A DNA stretch of 44,316 nt from Patescibacteria group bacterium (GCA_018818965.1 JAHJQX010000037.1:1-44316), one strand, 5' to 3'. Positions 1 to 7,622 are shown, counted from the stretch's first letter. The notes: a model not told the origin generated them from the sequence alone. Translations and numbers: made by a program.

Positions 1-1119
1 CTCACTCTTGGTTCCCGCCCAGTAGCAGTCAAAACAGGTACTACTCAGGAATACCGTGACGGCTGGACCGTTGGCTACACTCCCAGTCTAGCAACTGGCG
101 TTTGGGCTGGTAATAACGATAACACACCGATGAAAGACGGAGCAGCCGGTATCTATGCAGCCGCTCCTATTTGGAATTCTTTTATGTCGCAAGCGCTAGC
201 GGGGGCAGGCGTGGAAGAATTTGACAAACCACAAATCCCCAAAACTAAAAAGGCTATTCTCAATGGCCATCTCTCTGAAGAACAAACCGTCAAGCTGTGC
301 AAGCCCTCAATGAAATTAGCCACCGAGGCTTGCCCCCAACATTTGATTGAAGAAAAAACTTACAAAAAAGTTCACACCATTCTTTATTACGTTGATAAAG
401 ATGAACCCCAGGGTCCCTACCCGAAAAATCCCCAGGCTGATCCGCAATTTAATCGTTGGGAAGGGCCGGTGCGCAGCTGGGCAGAAGGTCAGGGCTACAA
501 ATCAGAAGATCCTCCTACTGAGACAGACGACATGCATACTCCCGATAAACAACCAACTGTAGAATTCATTACCCCGAGCGACAATAACACAATCAGCACT
601 AACGCCACTACCGCTTCCGTTAAAGTATCCTCCGCGTTAGGTATAAAAAAAGTAGAATTCTACATCGACAACATTAAGGTAGGAACAGACTTAACCGGAC
701 CCTACGCTCATTCTTATAATTTCAGTGCTGCTGCCAATGGCTATCACACCTTGACCGCCAAGATATATGACATCGTTGATAACACTAACCAAACTAGCAT
801 CACGATTAATCTTAAAATGGACAAGGTGCCGGTAATTGAAGCAGTTACTCCCCCACCGGTTATTTCTTTAACTGAGGGCAGCTTCCCCTACACTCTGACA
901 GCCGAAGCTTCGGCCTCGGCTGGTATCAAAAACGTAAAGTTTTATGCAGTTGATGGATCAGCTGCTAGTCTAATCGGGACAGTGGCGCCAACCAATGGTT
1001 CGACCTTCTCTACCAGCTGGACTTATCCCGGCGCAGGTAGTTATCAAGTTTATGCCACCGTCTTAGACGCCCAAGATAGAACGGCTAGTACAGCCAAAGC
1101 TAACGTAACTGTGGAATAA
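1..1119 (+). CDS. Class A penicillin-binding protein, C-terminal part (5' truncated by window edge)
   Basis: Peptidoglycan synthase; in this family an N-terminal glycosyltransferase and a C-terminal transpeptidase build and cross-link the cell wall outside the membrane. The open frame runs from base 1 without a start, upstream of the ATG given in the ORF track, and contains the KTGT box of the penicillin-binding transpeptidase fold (bases 31-42), followed by DGWTVGYTPSLATGVWAG, a typical class A PBP stretch. The Ser-x-x-Lys and Ser-x-Asn boxes and the glycosyltransferase lie off the window. After the transpeptidase comes a linker and two predicted beta-sandwich (Ig-like) modules, which are probably extracellular. 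The stop lies 13 bases before the c-di-AMP receptor gene, so the two are probably co-transcribed. Identification of the transpeptidase end is firm; the assignment to class A rather than class B rests on the sequence style around KTGT. Confidence 0.9.
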   Translation, partial: LTLGSRPVAVKTGTTQEYRDGWTVGYTPSLATGVWAGNNDNTPMKDGAAGIYAAAPIWNSFMSQALAGAGVEEFDKPQIPKTKKAILNGHLSEEQTVKLCKPSMKLATEACPQHLIEEKTYKKVHTILYYVDKDEPQGPYPKNPQADPQFNRWEGPVRSWAEGQGYKSEDPPTETDDMHTPDKQPTVEFITPSDNNTISTNATTASVKVSSALGIKKVEFYIDNIKVGTDLTGPYAHSYNFSAAANGYHTLTAKIYDIVDNTNQTSITINLKMDKVPVIEAVTPPPVISLTEGSFPYTLTAEASASAGIKNVKFYAVDGSAASLIGTVAPTNGSTFSTSWTYPGAGSYQVYATVLDAQDRTASTAKANVTVE

Positions 1120-1132
1120 AGTAAAATATATT

Positions 1133-1468
1133 ATGAAACTACTAATCATCATCACCCACCAAAAAAATACCAAGCAACTCGAGGAGGAATTCATTAAGCA
1201 AAAAGTTCAGTTCACTAAGATGGAAACTATGGGTGGTTTTTTGCGTAAGAAAAATTATACCTACCTGGTCGGTACCGAACCAAAAAATGTTGATAAGGTA
1301 ACAAAAATAACCCGACGGGCTTGCCATAGTCAGGAAGAAATCGCTGAAACACCCTGGTTTGTTGAGGGACAGCCAGGAGAAGTAGTAATACCCGAAAGCC
1401 AAACTAAAGTGAAGGTGGGAGGAGCTACTATTTTTGTAGTAGAAACTGACAAAATTGAGAAAATATAG
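1133..1468 (+). CDS. Cyclic-di-AMP receptor, DarA/PstA (PII-like) family
   Basis: Predicted cytosolic trimeric PII-like signal protein that binds cyclic di-AMP. The 111 residues match the family in length and landmarks: an MKLLIIITHQK first strand, the METMGGFLRKKNYTYLVGTE segment corresponding to the conserved T-GGFL...G nucleotide-binding loop, and a C-terminal VKVGGATIFVVETDK strand close to the VEVGGATVFVLPVD end of the Bacillus protein as I recall it. The usual central B-loop region is present but divergent. The gene follows the PBP by 13 bases, which places a second-messenger sensor next to a cell-wall synthase; c-di-AMP is known to govern osmotic and wall homeostasis, so a shared stress role is plausible but inferred. 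No diadenylate cyclase or phosphodiesterase is visible in the window. Confidence 0.85.
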   Translation: MKLLIIITHQKNTKQLEEEFIKQKVQFTKMETMGGFLRKKNYTYLVGTEPKNVDKVTKITRRACHSQEEIAETPWFVEGQPGEVVIPESQTKVKVGGATIFVVETDKIEKI

Positions 1469-1491
1469 CTAGCTAGTGGACAAATTACTAA

Positions 1492-1520
1492 TTGACATTT
1501 GCCCTTTTATATAGTAAAAT
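1492..1520 (+). promoter_or_regulatory. Sigma70-type promoter for the 1549-3462 operon
   Basis: A perfect TTGACA (1492-1497) is followed after exactly 17 bases by TAAAAT (1515-1520). The ATG of the coiled-coil gene lies 28 bases downstream of the -10 box. It separates this operon from the PBP/c-di-AMP receptor pair, whose stop is only 24 bases upstream of the -35 box. Confidence 0.75.
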
Positions 1521-1548
1521 ATAAAGGTAAATAATTAACGTAATAAAT

Positions 1549-2604
1549 ATGCCCGAAAATAGCCCTGACCACACTGAAGGTGCAGGATACACCTTTGACC
1601 CCAGCCAAGAAGGGGCAAAAGTACTAGATAATAAAGGACAAGTGGTAGAATCTGCACCAGTTGAAGCTCCCTCAGAGATGACTCAACCTATACCACCGGA
1701 GCAATCACCCTATCCTGATATGGATCATGATACATACCAAGCAGCCGCCGCTGATGCCTTTGGCAGTCCGGAAGCTCACCAGCAATGGCTAGGTGAAATG
1801 AATGAAAAGCTAGCTGGAGGAGCAGTGTTAGATTTAAAGGGAGCAGACTTAGAGTCGCTTGACGATTTAGAAGCTGCCGTTGACTCCGGCGAAGAGGCAG
1901 AGGTACAGAGAATTATTGATGAATTTCAGCCAGCTGAATCTCAGCCGGTGGCCGAAGGTCCTGCCACTGAGTTCGATTTTGATCAAGCTATTGAAGCTGC
2001 AATAGCGAGAGTTACAGATGGTGGAGAAACTATACAACTCACAGATAAAGACCTCACCGAGGTTATTCCTAGTGCAGGCAGAGAAGGTAAAACAGAAGCT
2101 ATCCCCCTCCCTTCTGACGCATCAGCTGAACAAGTTTTAAATAGACAACTAGCAGACGCGCTCAAACGTATCCAGGCTCTAGAAGCTAGCCGTTCAGAAA
2201 GGTCTCGAGGAACAGGATTTCTAAAAAAAGGGCTTGGCTTAATGGCTGAGCTTGGTCAAAGTCTGGCTAAGGAATATAGAGCGGTGGTAGCCGAAATTAA
2301 AGAAAATGCCGAAATACGAAAGGAAAAATCTAAGCGGAAAAAAGAAGCAGGTGCTCTAGAAAAACGGCAAACAAAACTTGAGAAAACACGAACCAAGCGT
2401 CAGGAGCAAATGAAAAAAGATAAGGAACAGTTTGAAGCTGCCCAGGCTAAACTAGCTGAAAACGAGGAAAAAATGAAAGCTGAAGAAGGAGAACTAGCCG
2501 CCATAGAAAGAGTTTTAGGTGACATGGATGCGGGAAGAAAGGTCGCGGGGGAAGAAGTAGAGGCAGAAGGAGAAAGAGGAGAAACAGAGGAAGAGGCAGC
2601 CTAA
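1549..2604 (+). CDS. Acidic coiled-coil protein of unknown function
   Basis: I do not recognise a family. The 351-residue protein has no signal peptide or membrane segment. Residues 1-200 are acidic and low in complexity, rich in Glu, Ala, Pro and Gln. Residues ~200-330 form a strongly predicted, highly charged coiled coil with Lys/Glu/Arg runs, and the tail is almost entirely Glu/Ala/Gly. It is the first gene after a strong promoter, and its stop is 14 bases before the next gene, a small helical protein. The organisation resembles the 33889-37517 locus, where a longer coiled-coil protein with a similar acidic N-terminal region neighbours a small helical protein. A structural or scaffolding role is possible but is only an inference from composition. 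Confidence 0.7.
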   Translation: MPENSPDHTEGAGYTFDPSQEGAKVLDNKGQVVESAPVEAPSEMTQPIPPEQSPYPDMDHDTYQAAAADAFGSPEAHQQWLGEMNEKLAGGAVLDLKGADLESLDDLEAAVDSGEEAEVQRIIDEFQPAESQPVAEGPATEFDFDQAIEAAIARVTDGGETIQLTDKDLTEVIPSAGREGKTEAIPLPSDASAEQVLNRQLADALKRIQALEASRSERSRGTGFLKKGLGLMAELGQSLAKEYRAVVAEIKENAEIRKEKSKRKKEAGALEKRQTKLEKTRTKRQEQMKKDKEQFEAAQAKLAENEEKMKAEEGELAAIERVLGDMDAGRKVAGEEVEAEGERGETEEEAA

Positions 2605-2618
2605 ATTAATCAAAATAA

Positions 2619-3005
2619 ATGTCTAAGCAAAATCTAATCTCCATCATTAAAAGCTCTCAATTATCAGATAAAAATAAGCAAAAATTGATTTCTGAAATTA
2701 ATACCTGTGGAGAAACCAAAGATACTGCCAACCATGTTAAGAAATCCCTTCTAAAAATGAGGGCAGAGTCTCAGCAATCACTGGAAAAGCTAAAAGTAGA
2801 GAATATTACTGCCGGCTCAAAAAAAATCAACGCTGAAGAATTCAAAGAGCGAGAGTTTGATCGCCTGGTAGGAGAAAAAGCTCGCCAGTTACGTCAGCAA
2901 TATCTTTGGTACTTTTTCAAAATCGCCCGCTTAATGAAATATAACACCGACCTAGCTATTAAGATGATTGAAGAAGACCAACATAAAAGTAAAGCGACGA
3001 ACTAA
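2619..3005 (+). CDS. Small helical protein, first of two tandem paralogs
   Basis: A 128-residue, mostly alpha-helical, highly charged protein without signal peptide or membrane segment. It is clearly related to the next gene: both open with a Lys-Gln-x-Leu-(hydrophobic)-x-Ile-Ile-x-(Ser/Asn)-Ser pattern, both have a central helix rich in Ser/Gln/Lys, and both share the block E-F-K-x-R-E-x-(D/N)-R-L-V-G-E-K-x-R-Q followed by QQY and a (I/M)EED near the end. The conserved RLVGEK block is the best family signature. No enzymatic motif is visible. Position in the operon behind the coiled-coil protein suggests a physical partner, but function is unknown. Confidence 0.75.
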   Translation: MSKQNLISIIKSSQLSDKNKQKLISEINTCGETKDTANHVKKSLLKMRAESQQSLEKLKVENITAGSKKINAEEFKEREFDRLVGEKARQLRQQYLWYFFKIARLMKYNTDLAIKMIEEDQHKSKATN

Positions 3006-3045
3006 GATGCTGGTCACCGTCAGTAACGATATTACTCAAGAATAA

Positions 3046-3462
3046 ATGCAAAAACAAACACTACTTGATATTATCCAAAATTCGAACTTGGCAGTTACAA
3101 CTAAGCAAGAATTAACTGCCAAAATCGAAAAAGAAGGAGCCAGCGCTCCGGTTGTTAAAAGTATCACCAAAACTTTAAAAGAAGCTAAAGATAGTTTGCA
3201 GCAATCTCTGGCTCAACACAAGGCTGAGCAGGCTGAATTAATCAAACAAGTAGGCAGCCCTGATGACGATAAAGCAGCTGAGTTCAAAGCCCGTGAAGTT
3301 AATCGCCTAGTGGGAGAAAAAATGCGCCAGGTGAATCAACAATATGTGGAAAACCTGCAGAAGTTGGAAAAATTAACGAAGCATATAACTAATCAGTCAA
3401 TGCAGATGATGGAAGAAGACAAGCAGCAGGCCATTAAGGCTTCGCTTGACGATATTAAATAG
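3046..3462 (+). CDS. Small helical protein, second of two tandem paralogs
   Basis: A 138-residue paralog of the preceding gene, sharing the opening helix, the EFKAREVNRLVGEKMRQ block and a C-terminal EED motif. It begins 40 bases after the first copy and ends just before an intrinsic terminator, so it is the last gene of the operon. Predicted to be almost entirely helical and soluble. The pair looks like an internal tandem duplication that has since diverged, the second copy being slightly longer at the C-terminus. Function unknown. Confidence 0.75.
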   Translation: MQKQTLLDIIQNSNLAVTTKQELTAKIEKEGASAPVVKSITKTLKEAKDSLQQSLAQHKAEQAELIKQVGSPDDDKAAEFKAREVNRLVGEKMRQVNQQYVENLQKLEKLTKHITNQSMQMMEEDKQQAIKASLDDIK

Positions 3463-3480
3463 AAAGCTATAGAAACATAG

Positions 3481-3502
3481 AACCGCCGCGGGGCGGTTTT
3501 TT
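3481..3502 (+). terminator. Intrinsic terminator of the 1549-3462 operon
   Basis: A 7-bp stem AACCGCC/GGCGGTT with a four-base loop runs directly into a T6 tract. It sits 18 bases after the stop of the last gene and between converging transcription units. Confidence 0.85.
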
Positions 3503-3521
3503 GGTGCAATAATATCTAAGA

Positions 3522-5327
3522 TTAGAAATTTCCTCCCACTGCCGTTACGCCGCCACGAAAAGTAGGTTGATAAGCCATAAAGCCAGCACCACCCGCAATA
3601 GTAGAAGTAGCTTTACCACCAATTGCAAAAGCACGGACGTGTGGACCACCAGTTGGCCCAGCGCTGATCAAGATCTCGGGCGCACCATCACCATTTATAT
3701 CAGCTGCTTCGATGTTAGCGCCGGAATTTACACCAGCGCCATAAGCTCTAGTTTGGGTGACAACAGTGTTTTGATTATTGTACTCGTAAATTTTGAACCA
3801 GGCTTCACCATTTTTCAGCTGGGAAACGCCAATTTCATCTTTGCCATCAAGGTCAAAGTCAGCGGCTACTACATCTACACCAGTACGTGAATTCTGATGA
3901 AAAGCGAAAAAAGAGATTGGTTTAAGAGTACCGTCCGCTTCGTAAACCCGGATGTGTGGGCCACCGCCCGTACCCGCTCCCACAATTATTTCCGCTTGAT
4001 TATCACCGTCAATGTCCCCCATCGCCACTGTACATCCCACCTCGGGTAAACCAAAAGCATTCCACTGGCCTACTACCGTTTGATTATTATCATAGCGATA
4101 TACTTTGACGTAAGCCTGGCCATTAGAAAATTGGCAGGCAGCGATTTCATCTTTGCCATCGCCATCCGTGTCACCAGCCGCAACGTCAATTCCGCCCCGA
4201 AAGTCAGGGTGAAAAGCAAAAAACTGAATTGGTTTAACTGTTCCATCATATTCAAACACCCTCACTTGTGGGCCACCGCCAGCACCAGCGCCCGCAATTA
4301 TCTCCGGCGTCCCATCGGCATCAACATCACCGAGGGCTAATCGCACCCCACCACGAAAGGACTGACTGTAAGCCCAAAAGTCGTTGCCCAAACTAACTCC
4401 CTTGGCGGAAAACTTCCTGATCTGCGGACCACCACTGGAAGCTGGGGAAGTAATAAGCTTGTTAGCCTGAGAAAGATAAGATTTGAAAGGAGTATTCGGG
4501 TGAGTGGAAGAATCAGAGTCGTCGGTACTATTATCCGTATCGGTATCCGTGTTAGTGTCCGTATCAGTATCAGTGGTATCCGTGTCGGTATCAGTATCTG
4601 TATCTGTGTCGGAGTCATCCTCGAAGCCAGCGGTCAGCAAAGCGAAATAGCGAGAATCCAAAACATTATAAGCCGCATTATTGAGGTGAGAGTCGGAGAC
4701 ACTCTGGGCAAAAGAGGAACTTAAATTGCCGTTACTATCTACTAGCGCTCCGTACATATCGAGAATCTTTACTTGGCTACTATGTTGACTTTGGAAATCG
4801 TTGAGCCACTGATTATATTGCTGGTGATCCCACACCAGATAACTATCGGTGTCAGCTAATACTTGGGGGAGAGCATTGCCGATAATCAATTTAAAGCCAC
4901 GCTGGGTAACCACCACATCATAGACGCTTTGCACTACACTTTTATTCCGCGCCAGATTGCTAGCCGCGGTAGATTGATCACTACCCGCGAAATCAACAAA
5001 GCAAAATTTAAAAAAAACGGCGGTGCTAGAACTCGCGGGCAAAGATTGCGCGATACTGGTAGCACTATCGACCATATCTTGGCCATTACCATTAGGACTA
5101 TCGATATAACGATGATACAAAGTATATCCCTCCCGGCTAACCGGATCGTTATCATCCCAACTCCAGCTCCAATGATCAAACCAGCCCTCCATCACCGAGC
5201 GACCCATCATGTAGACAGTATCGACACTAGCTGCTTGGGCTTGATTGGTGGAGCCAGCCGGAAATACTAGCCAGGCGATTATCAGAGTGCTGGCCAGAAT
5301 ACCGAGAATGCTAAATGTTTTTGACAT
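3522..5327 (-). CDS. Secreted protein: SGNH-hydrolase-like domain, (Asp-Thr)n linker, FG-GAP repeats
   Basis: A 601-residue exported protein. Residues 1-33 form a signal peptide ending in an AQA-A site. Residues ~35-230 look like an SGNH/GDSL hydrolase fold: GRSVMEGW holds the candidate nucleophile Ser44, GNALPQ (150-155) could be the Asn block, and SDSHLNN (211-217) the His block. The Asp is one position off the usual Asp-x-x-His, and GDS is replaced by GRS, so catalysis is uncertain. A linker of alternating Asp-Thr (about residues 237-270) follows, then FG-GAP/VCBS-type repeats with Ca-binding-like DxDxDG segments (e.g. GDTDGDGKDE) that should form a beta-propeller. The repeat style is shared with the 1330-aa protein. 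Gene is convergent with the preceding operon and monocistronic. Likely role at the cell surface, e.g. glycan or ester binding or cleavage. Confidence 0.8.
   Translation of the reverse strand: MSKTFSILGILASTLIIAWLVFPAGSTNQAQAASVDTVYMMGRSVMEGWFDHWSWSWDDNDPVSREGYTLYHRYIDSPNGNGQDMVDSATSIAQSLPASSSTAVFFKFCFVDFAGSDQSTAASNLARNKSVVQSVYDVVVTQRGFKLIIGNALPQVLADTDSYLVWDHQQYNQWLNDFQSQHSSQVKILDMYGALVDSNGNLSSSFAQSVSDSHLNNAAYNVLDSRYFALLTAGFEDDSDTDTDTDTDTDTTDTDTDTNTDTDTDNSTDDSDSSTHPNTPFKSYLSQANKLITSPASSGGPQIRKFSAKGVSLGNDFWAYSQSFRGGVRLALGDVDADGTPEIIAGAGAGGGPQVRVFEYDGTVKPIQFFAFHPDFRGGIDVAAGDTDGDGKDEIAACQFSNGQAYVKVYRYDNNQTVVGQWNAFGLPEVGCTVAMGDIDGDNQAEIIVGAGTGGGPHIRVYEADGTLKPISFFAFHQNSRTGVDVVAADFDLDGKDEIGVSQLKNGEAWFKIYEYNNQNTVVTQTRAYGAGVNSGANIEAADINGDGAPEILISAGPTGGPHVRAFAIGGKATSTIAGGAGFMAYQPTFRGGVTAVGGNF
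4533..4617. repeat. Short tandem repeat encoding an Asp-Thr linker
   Basis: An imperfect hexanucleotide array (variants of GTATCC/GTATCA/GTGTCG on the plus strand) encodes alternating Asp-Thr on the minus strand. It bridges the SGNH-like and FG-GAP parts of the surface protein. Such low-complexity DNA is prone to length change by slippage; the silent variation between units suggests selection for the peptide rather than for identical DNA. Confidence 0.8.
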
Positions 5328-5438
5328 ATTTTTATATTAATTAAATTTGATCTAAAACTTAACACCTACCCGCCTACCCGTGGCATATAAATCGGCAGTC
5401 CGCCTTGTCTTGCGAGTTGGGGCGGATCTATAATCTAA

Positions 5439-5744
5439 TTATCCGATCTGAAACACAATTCGATGCACCACCGGTCGCCCGACCTCCTTATTAATACCAT
5501 CGATAATCAAGTGCCGTCGCATTTGTAATTCCTGCGCCCAGCCTGATCCGATCACCGCCACCGTTAAAATTTTGTACTTATAGCGAATGGCTTGTGACTT
5601 CTCTAAAGCCTTTTTATCAATATCAACCCGGGCTAACACTTTCTGATATGTGTCACAAATCCGGGCTGCTTCAACCTGCTTGGTAATACCGGCCTGGTTG
5701 ATAGTTTTGGCGATCAAGCCGCCGAGTTTGATTGGTTTAGCCAT
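5439..5744 (-). CDS. DUF721 / DciA-like protein
   Basis: Predicted DUF721 protein. The family includes DciA, the ancestral loader of the replicative helicase DnaB. The start at MAKPIKLGG is preferred over the longer TrackORF start because it removes an unusual 14-residue extension lying inside recF and leaves only an 8-base overlap with the recF stop. The remaining ~101 residues carry an N-terminal helical part and the typical KH-like core with a SGWAQELQMRRHLIIDGINK segment, matching the W-A-x-x-L...L-x-x-I-N pattern of DUF721. Its position directly downstream of and overlapping recF is the usual context of this family. It probably acts on DNA in the cytoplasm with the replication machinery. 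Confidence 0.75.
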   Translation of the reverse strand: MAKPIKLGGLIAKTINQAGITKQVEAARICDTYQKVLARVDIDKKALEKSQAIRYKYKILTVAVIGSGWAQELQMRRHLIIDGINKEVGRPVVHRIVFQIG

Positions 5745-6828
5745 TGGCTTGTAGCACTTCTCCCTTGTTAATTGCTTCTTGATCAATAAAGCTTAAATCG
5801 GTAGTGGTAATAATAGTTTGCTGTTGATCGAATGTTTCCACTAGACGCTGTCGTCGTCTCTGGTCTAGTTCGGAAAAAATATCGTCGAGCAATAAAATTG
5901 GTCGTTGACCTAATTTCTGGGCGAAAAAATCTAGTTCCGCTAACTTCAAAGCGATTATGGCCGAGCGCACTTCTCCCCGCGAACCGTAAGCAGATAAATT
6001 CCGACCCGCTAGGGTTAAATTGAAATCATCGCGCTGTGGTCCGACTAGTGAACAAGCCCGCTGTATTTCCAGCTGCCGTTTAGCTAACAACTGAGCGCGA
6101 AATTCTGTATCGAACGAATCGTCATTTTCGTAAGCAATGTTGGGTCGATAACACAATAACAACTTTTGTTCGCCTTGGTTAATTTTACCATACATCTTCG
6201 TCAAACAGTTGTTATAAAAAGTGGTCAGGTCTTGGCGAACCCTAGTAATTTTTCTCCCGCCCGCTAATAATTTTTCATCCCAAAAATCAAGTTCGGCCTC
6301 ACCGGCTTGACCATCTTTGACCCGCGCTAATAATTGATTGCGATTTCGCAGTACCTGTTGGTATTCATTCAAAACACGGCAATAGAGGGGATCGACTTGG
6401 CAAATAGTGATATCGAGATAGCGGCGGCGATTGGTAGGAGGATTGAAGATTAAATTAAGATCATCGGGAGCAAATAAAACCGTCGTCATTTTTCCGATTA
6501 GATCTAGGGCGCGGGCGGGTTTATTGTTAATCTGAATCGACTTTTGAGCAGTGCGGCCATTCCGCTCGATGACTACTGCTAGCTCCACTTTCCGCTTAGC
6601 CAGCTTTACTTTTCCTTCAACGCGAGTAAAATCTTTATCAAATTGAATTAATTCTGTATCCCGCCGTGCCCGAAATGACTTAGACAAACTGAGCACGCGC
6701 AGACTCTCGAGAAAATTCGTCTTGCCCGCTCCGTTTGGACCCACCAGAAATAACACATTTTTAGTAAATGTGTGGGCGAAGTCAGAGTAATTGCGGAAAT
6801 TATTCAGTTTGATGCTAGAAAGAAACAT
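5737..6828 (-). CDS. recF: DNA replication and repair protein RecF
   Basis: SMC-like ATPase that helps load RecA at single-strand gaps behind stalled forks. The 363-residue protein has the family length and all landmarks: N-terminal KLNNFRNY, Walker A GPNGAGKTN (residues ~30-38), a coiled-coil/lid region, the signature motif around AYGSRGEVRSAIIALKLAE and Walker B with the D-loop ILLLDDIFSELD. The stop overlaps the DUF721 start by 8 bases, which indicates translational coupling. A weak promoter candidate lies immediately upstream. dnaA, dnaN and gyrB, which often flank recF, are not in the window. Confidence 0.95.
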   Translation of the reverse strand: MFLSSIKLNNFRNYSDFAHTFTKNVLFLVGPNGAGKTNFLESLRVLSLSKSFRARRDTELIQFDKDFTRVEGKVKLAKRKVELAVVIERNGRTAQKSIQINNKPARALDLIGKMTTVLFAPDDLNLIFNPPTNRRRYLDITICQVDPLYCRVLNEYQQVLRNRNQLLARVKDGQAGEAELDFWDEKLLAGGRKITRVRQDLTTFYNNCLTKMYGKINQGEQKLLLCYRPNIAYENDDSFDTEFRAQLLAKRQLEIQRACSLVGPQRDDFNLTLAGRNLSAYGSRGEVRSAIIALKLAELDFFAQKLGQRPILLLDDIFSELDQRRRQRLVETFDQQQTIITTTDLSFIDQEAINKGEVLQANG

Positions 6829-6837
6829 GGCTTATTT

Positions 6838-6866
6838 AACATAGCACGAGCGCTCTCCAGGCTCAA
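6838..6866 (-). promoter_or_regulatory. Weak candidate promoter for recF
   Basis: Reading the minus strand, TTGAGC (complement of 6861-6866) is followed after 17 bases by TATGTT (complement of 6838-6843), with the recF ATG 9 bases further on. Each box matches the consensus at four of six positions, and the transcript would have almost no leader, so this is tentative. Confidence 0.3.
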
Positions 6867-6958
6867 TATCTCCTTGCTTTATCAACCACGCAGCCATATA
6901 ATGAAGAAACTTCATTGTTTACTTGTTCGTTCGTCCCGATCAGATCGGGAGCTCACTC

Positions 6959-6978
6959 CCTGCCTGCCGGCAGGCAGG
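6959..6978. repeat. Perfect 20-bp palindrome CCTGCCTGCC|GGCAGGCAGG
   Basis: A GC-rich perfect inverted repeat with no loop lies between recF and tRNA-Pro, followed by an imperfect extra copy of its half-site (GGCAAGGCAGGG). A second inverted repeat, CCCGATCAGATCGGG, is just upstream (about 6935-6949). I recall this palindrome as a recurrent intergenic element in CPR genomes, which would make it a REP-like dispersed repeat; only one copy is in this window, so the dispersal is from memory rather than seen. Confidence 0.6.
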
Positions 6979-7015
6979 CGGCAAGGCAGGGCTGCGCAAA
7001 TAATACAAATTAACG

Positions 7016-7086
7016 CGGGGCATAGTGTAATGGTAGCACGAGTCCCTTGGGAGGATTTAGCCTGGGTTCGAATCCCAGTGCCCCGA
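7016..7086 (+). tRNA. tRNA-Pro (anticodon TGG)
   Basis: A full cloverleaf can be drawn: acceptor CGGGGCA/TGCCCCG, D stem GTGT/GCAC, anticodon stem AGTCC/GGATT with loop CTTGGGA (anticodon TGG, G at position 37), four-base variable loop and T stem CTGGG/CCCAG with loop TTCGAAT. The discriminator is A. The CCA end is not encoded. The next gene starts 17 bases downstream, so the tRNA may be cut out of a longer transcript. Confidence 0.95.
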
Positions 7087-7103
7087 TAATTTAACTAAAA
7101 TCT

Positions 7104-7613
7104 ATGTGGGTCAAAGATTACATGTGTAGCAAAGTTAGAACTATCACCCCGGACAAAACTTTGGCGGAAGCGGTTGAACAAATGGTGGCTAACAGAACCA
7201 ACAGTCTGATCGTGGTTGACGACAGCAAAAAACCGATTGGCGTTGTCTCGTCTCATTTGTTAATACTGGAAACTGTTCCGGAATACTTAAAAGATAGCCC
7301 TAAGGCGGCGGCCTACGATGCCGAAGGAATTTTTGAAAAGTACGCTGAACAAGCTAAAGATAAAAAAGTTGTCGATTTTATGTTCAAAGATATCCACATC
7401 CTCACTCTGGACGACACTATGATCGAAGCCGCTACTCATGCTTCCGAAGGGGCAAAAAGAATCCTGCCAGTGGTAGATGAAGATGGAAAATTAGCGGGAG
7501 TTATCACTAGAACCTGCATCAAAAACGCTCTTCATAATGCTATTTACAAGGATCACATAGTCGACCCGCAAACAGGCGAGCATAATTGCAAATGTGGTCG
7601 TGACCATAGCTAA
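7104..7613 (+). CDS. CBS-domain pair protein with a Cys/His tail
   Basis: A 169-residue cytosolic protein made of two CBS motifs, one at about residues 1-65 (VKDYMCSKVRTITPDKTLAEAV ... IGVVSSHLL) and one at ~90-145 (VVDFMFKDIHILTLDDTMIEA ... LAGVITRTCIKNAL). CBS pairs bind adenine nucleotides and gate the activity of partner enzymes or transporters. The tail has HNCKCGRDH, a possible small metal site. It precedes an ion-permease gene by 61 bases, with a weak hairpin between them. CBS regulators often accompany transporters, so it may sense ATP/AMP for that permease, but the link is inferred. The gene starts 17 bases after tRNA-Pro and could be transcribed from the tRNA promoter. Confidence 0.85.
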   Translation: MWVKDYMCSKVRTITPDKTLAEAVEQMVANRTNSLIVVDDSKKPIGVVSSHLLILETVPEYLKDSPKAAAYDAEGIFEKYAEQAKDKKVVDFMFKDIHILTLDDTMIEAATHASEGAKRILPVVDEDGKLAGVITRTCIKNALHNAIYKDHIVDPQTGEHNCKCGRDHS

Positions 7614-7622
7614 AATAAATTA

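Noticed and set aside
347-562. 71-aa plus-strand ORF inside the PBP
   Set aside because: Out-of-frame shadow of the PBP coding region, with basic composition from frame-shifted reading.
4533-4617. CRISPR-like array
   Set aside because: Repeat unit is six bases without spacers and is coding. No cas gene or spaced repeats occur anywhere in the window.
4337-4724. ORFs over the Asp-Thr repeat in other frames (TQIQILIPTRIP and RIRVVGTIIRIG types)
   Set aside because: Direct consequence of reading the hexanucleotide repeat in other frames.
5399-5426. Terminator GTCCGCC...GGCGGAT after the DUF721 gene
   Set aside because: Long loop and no T tract on the minus strand; not convincing.
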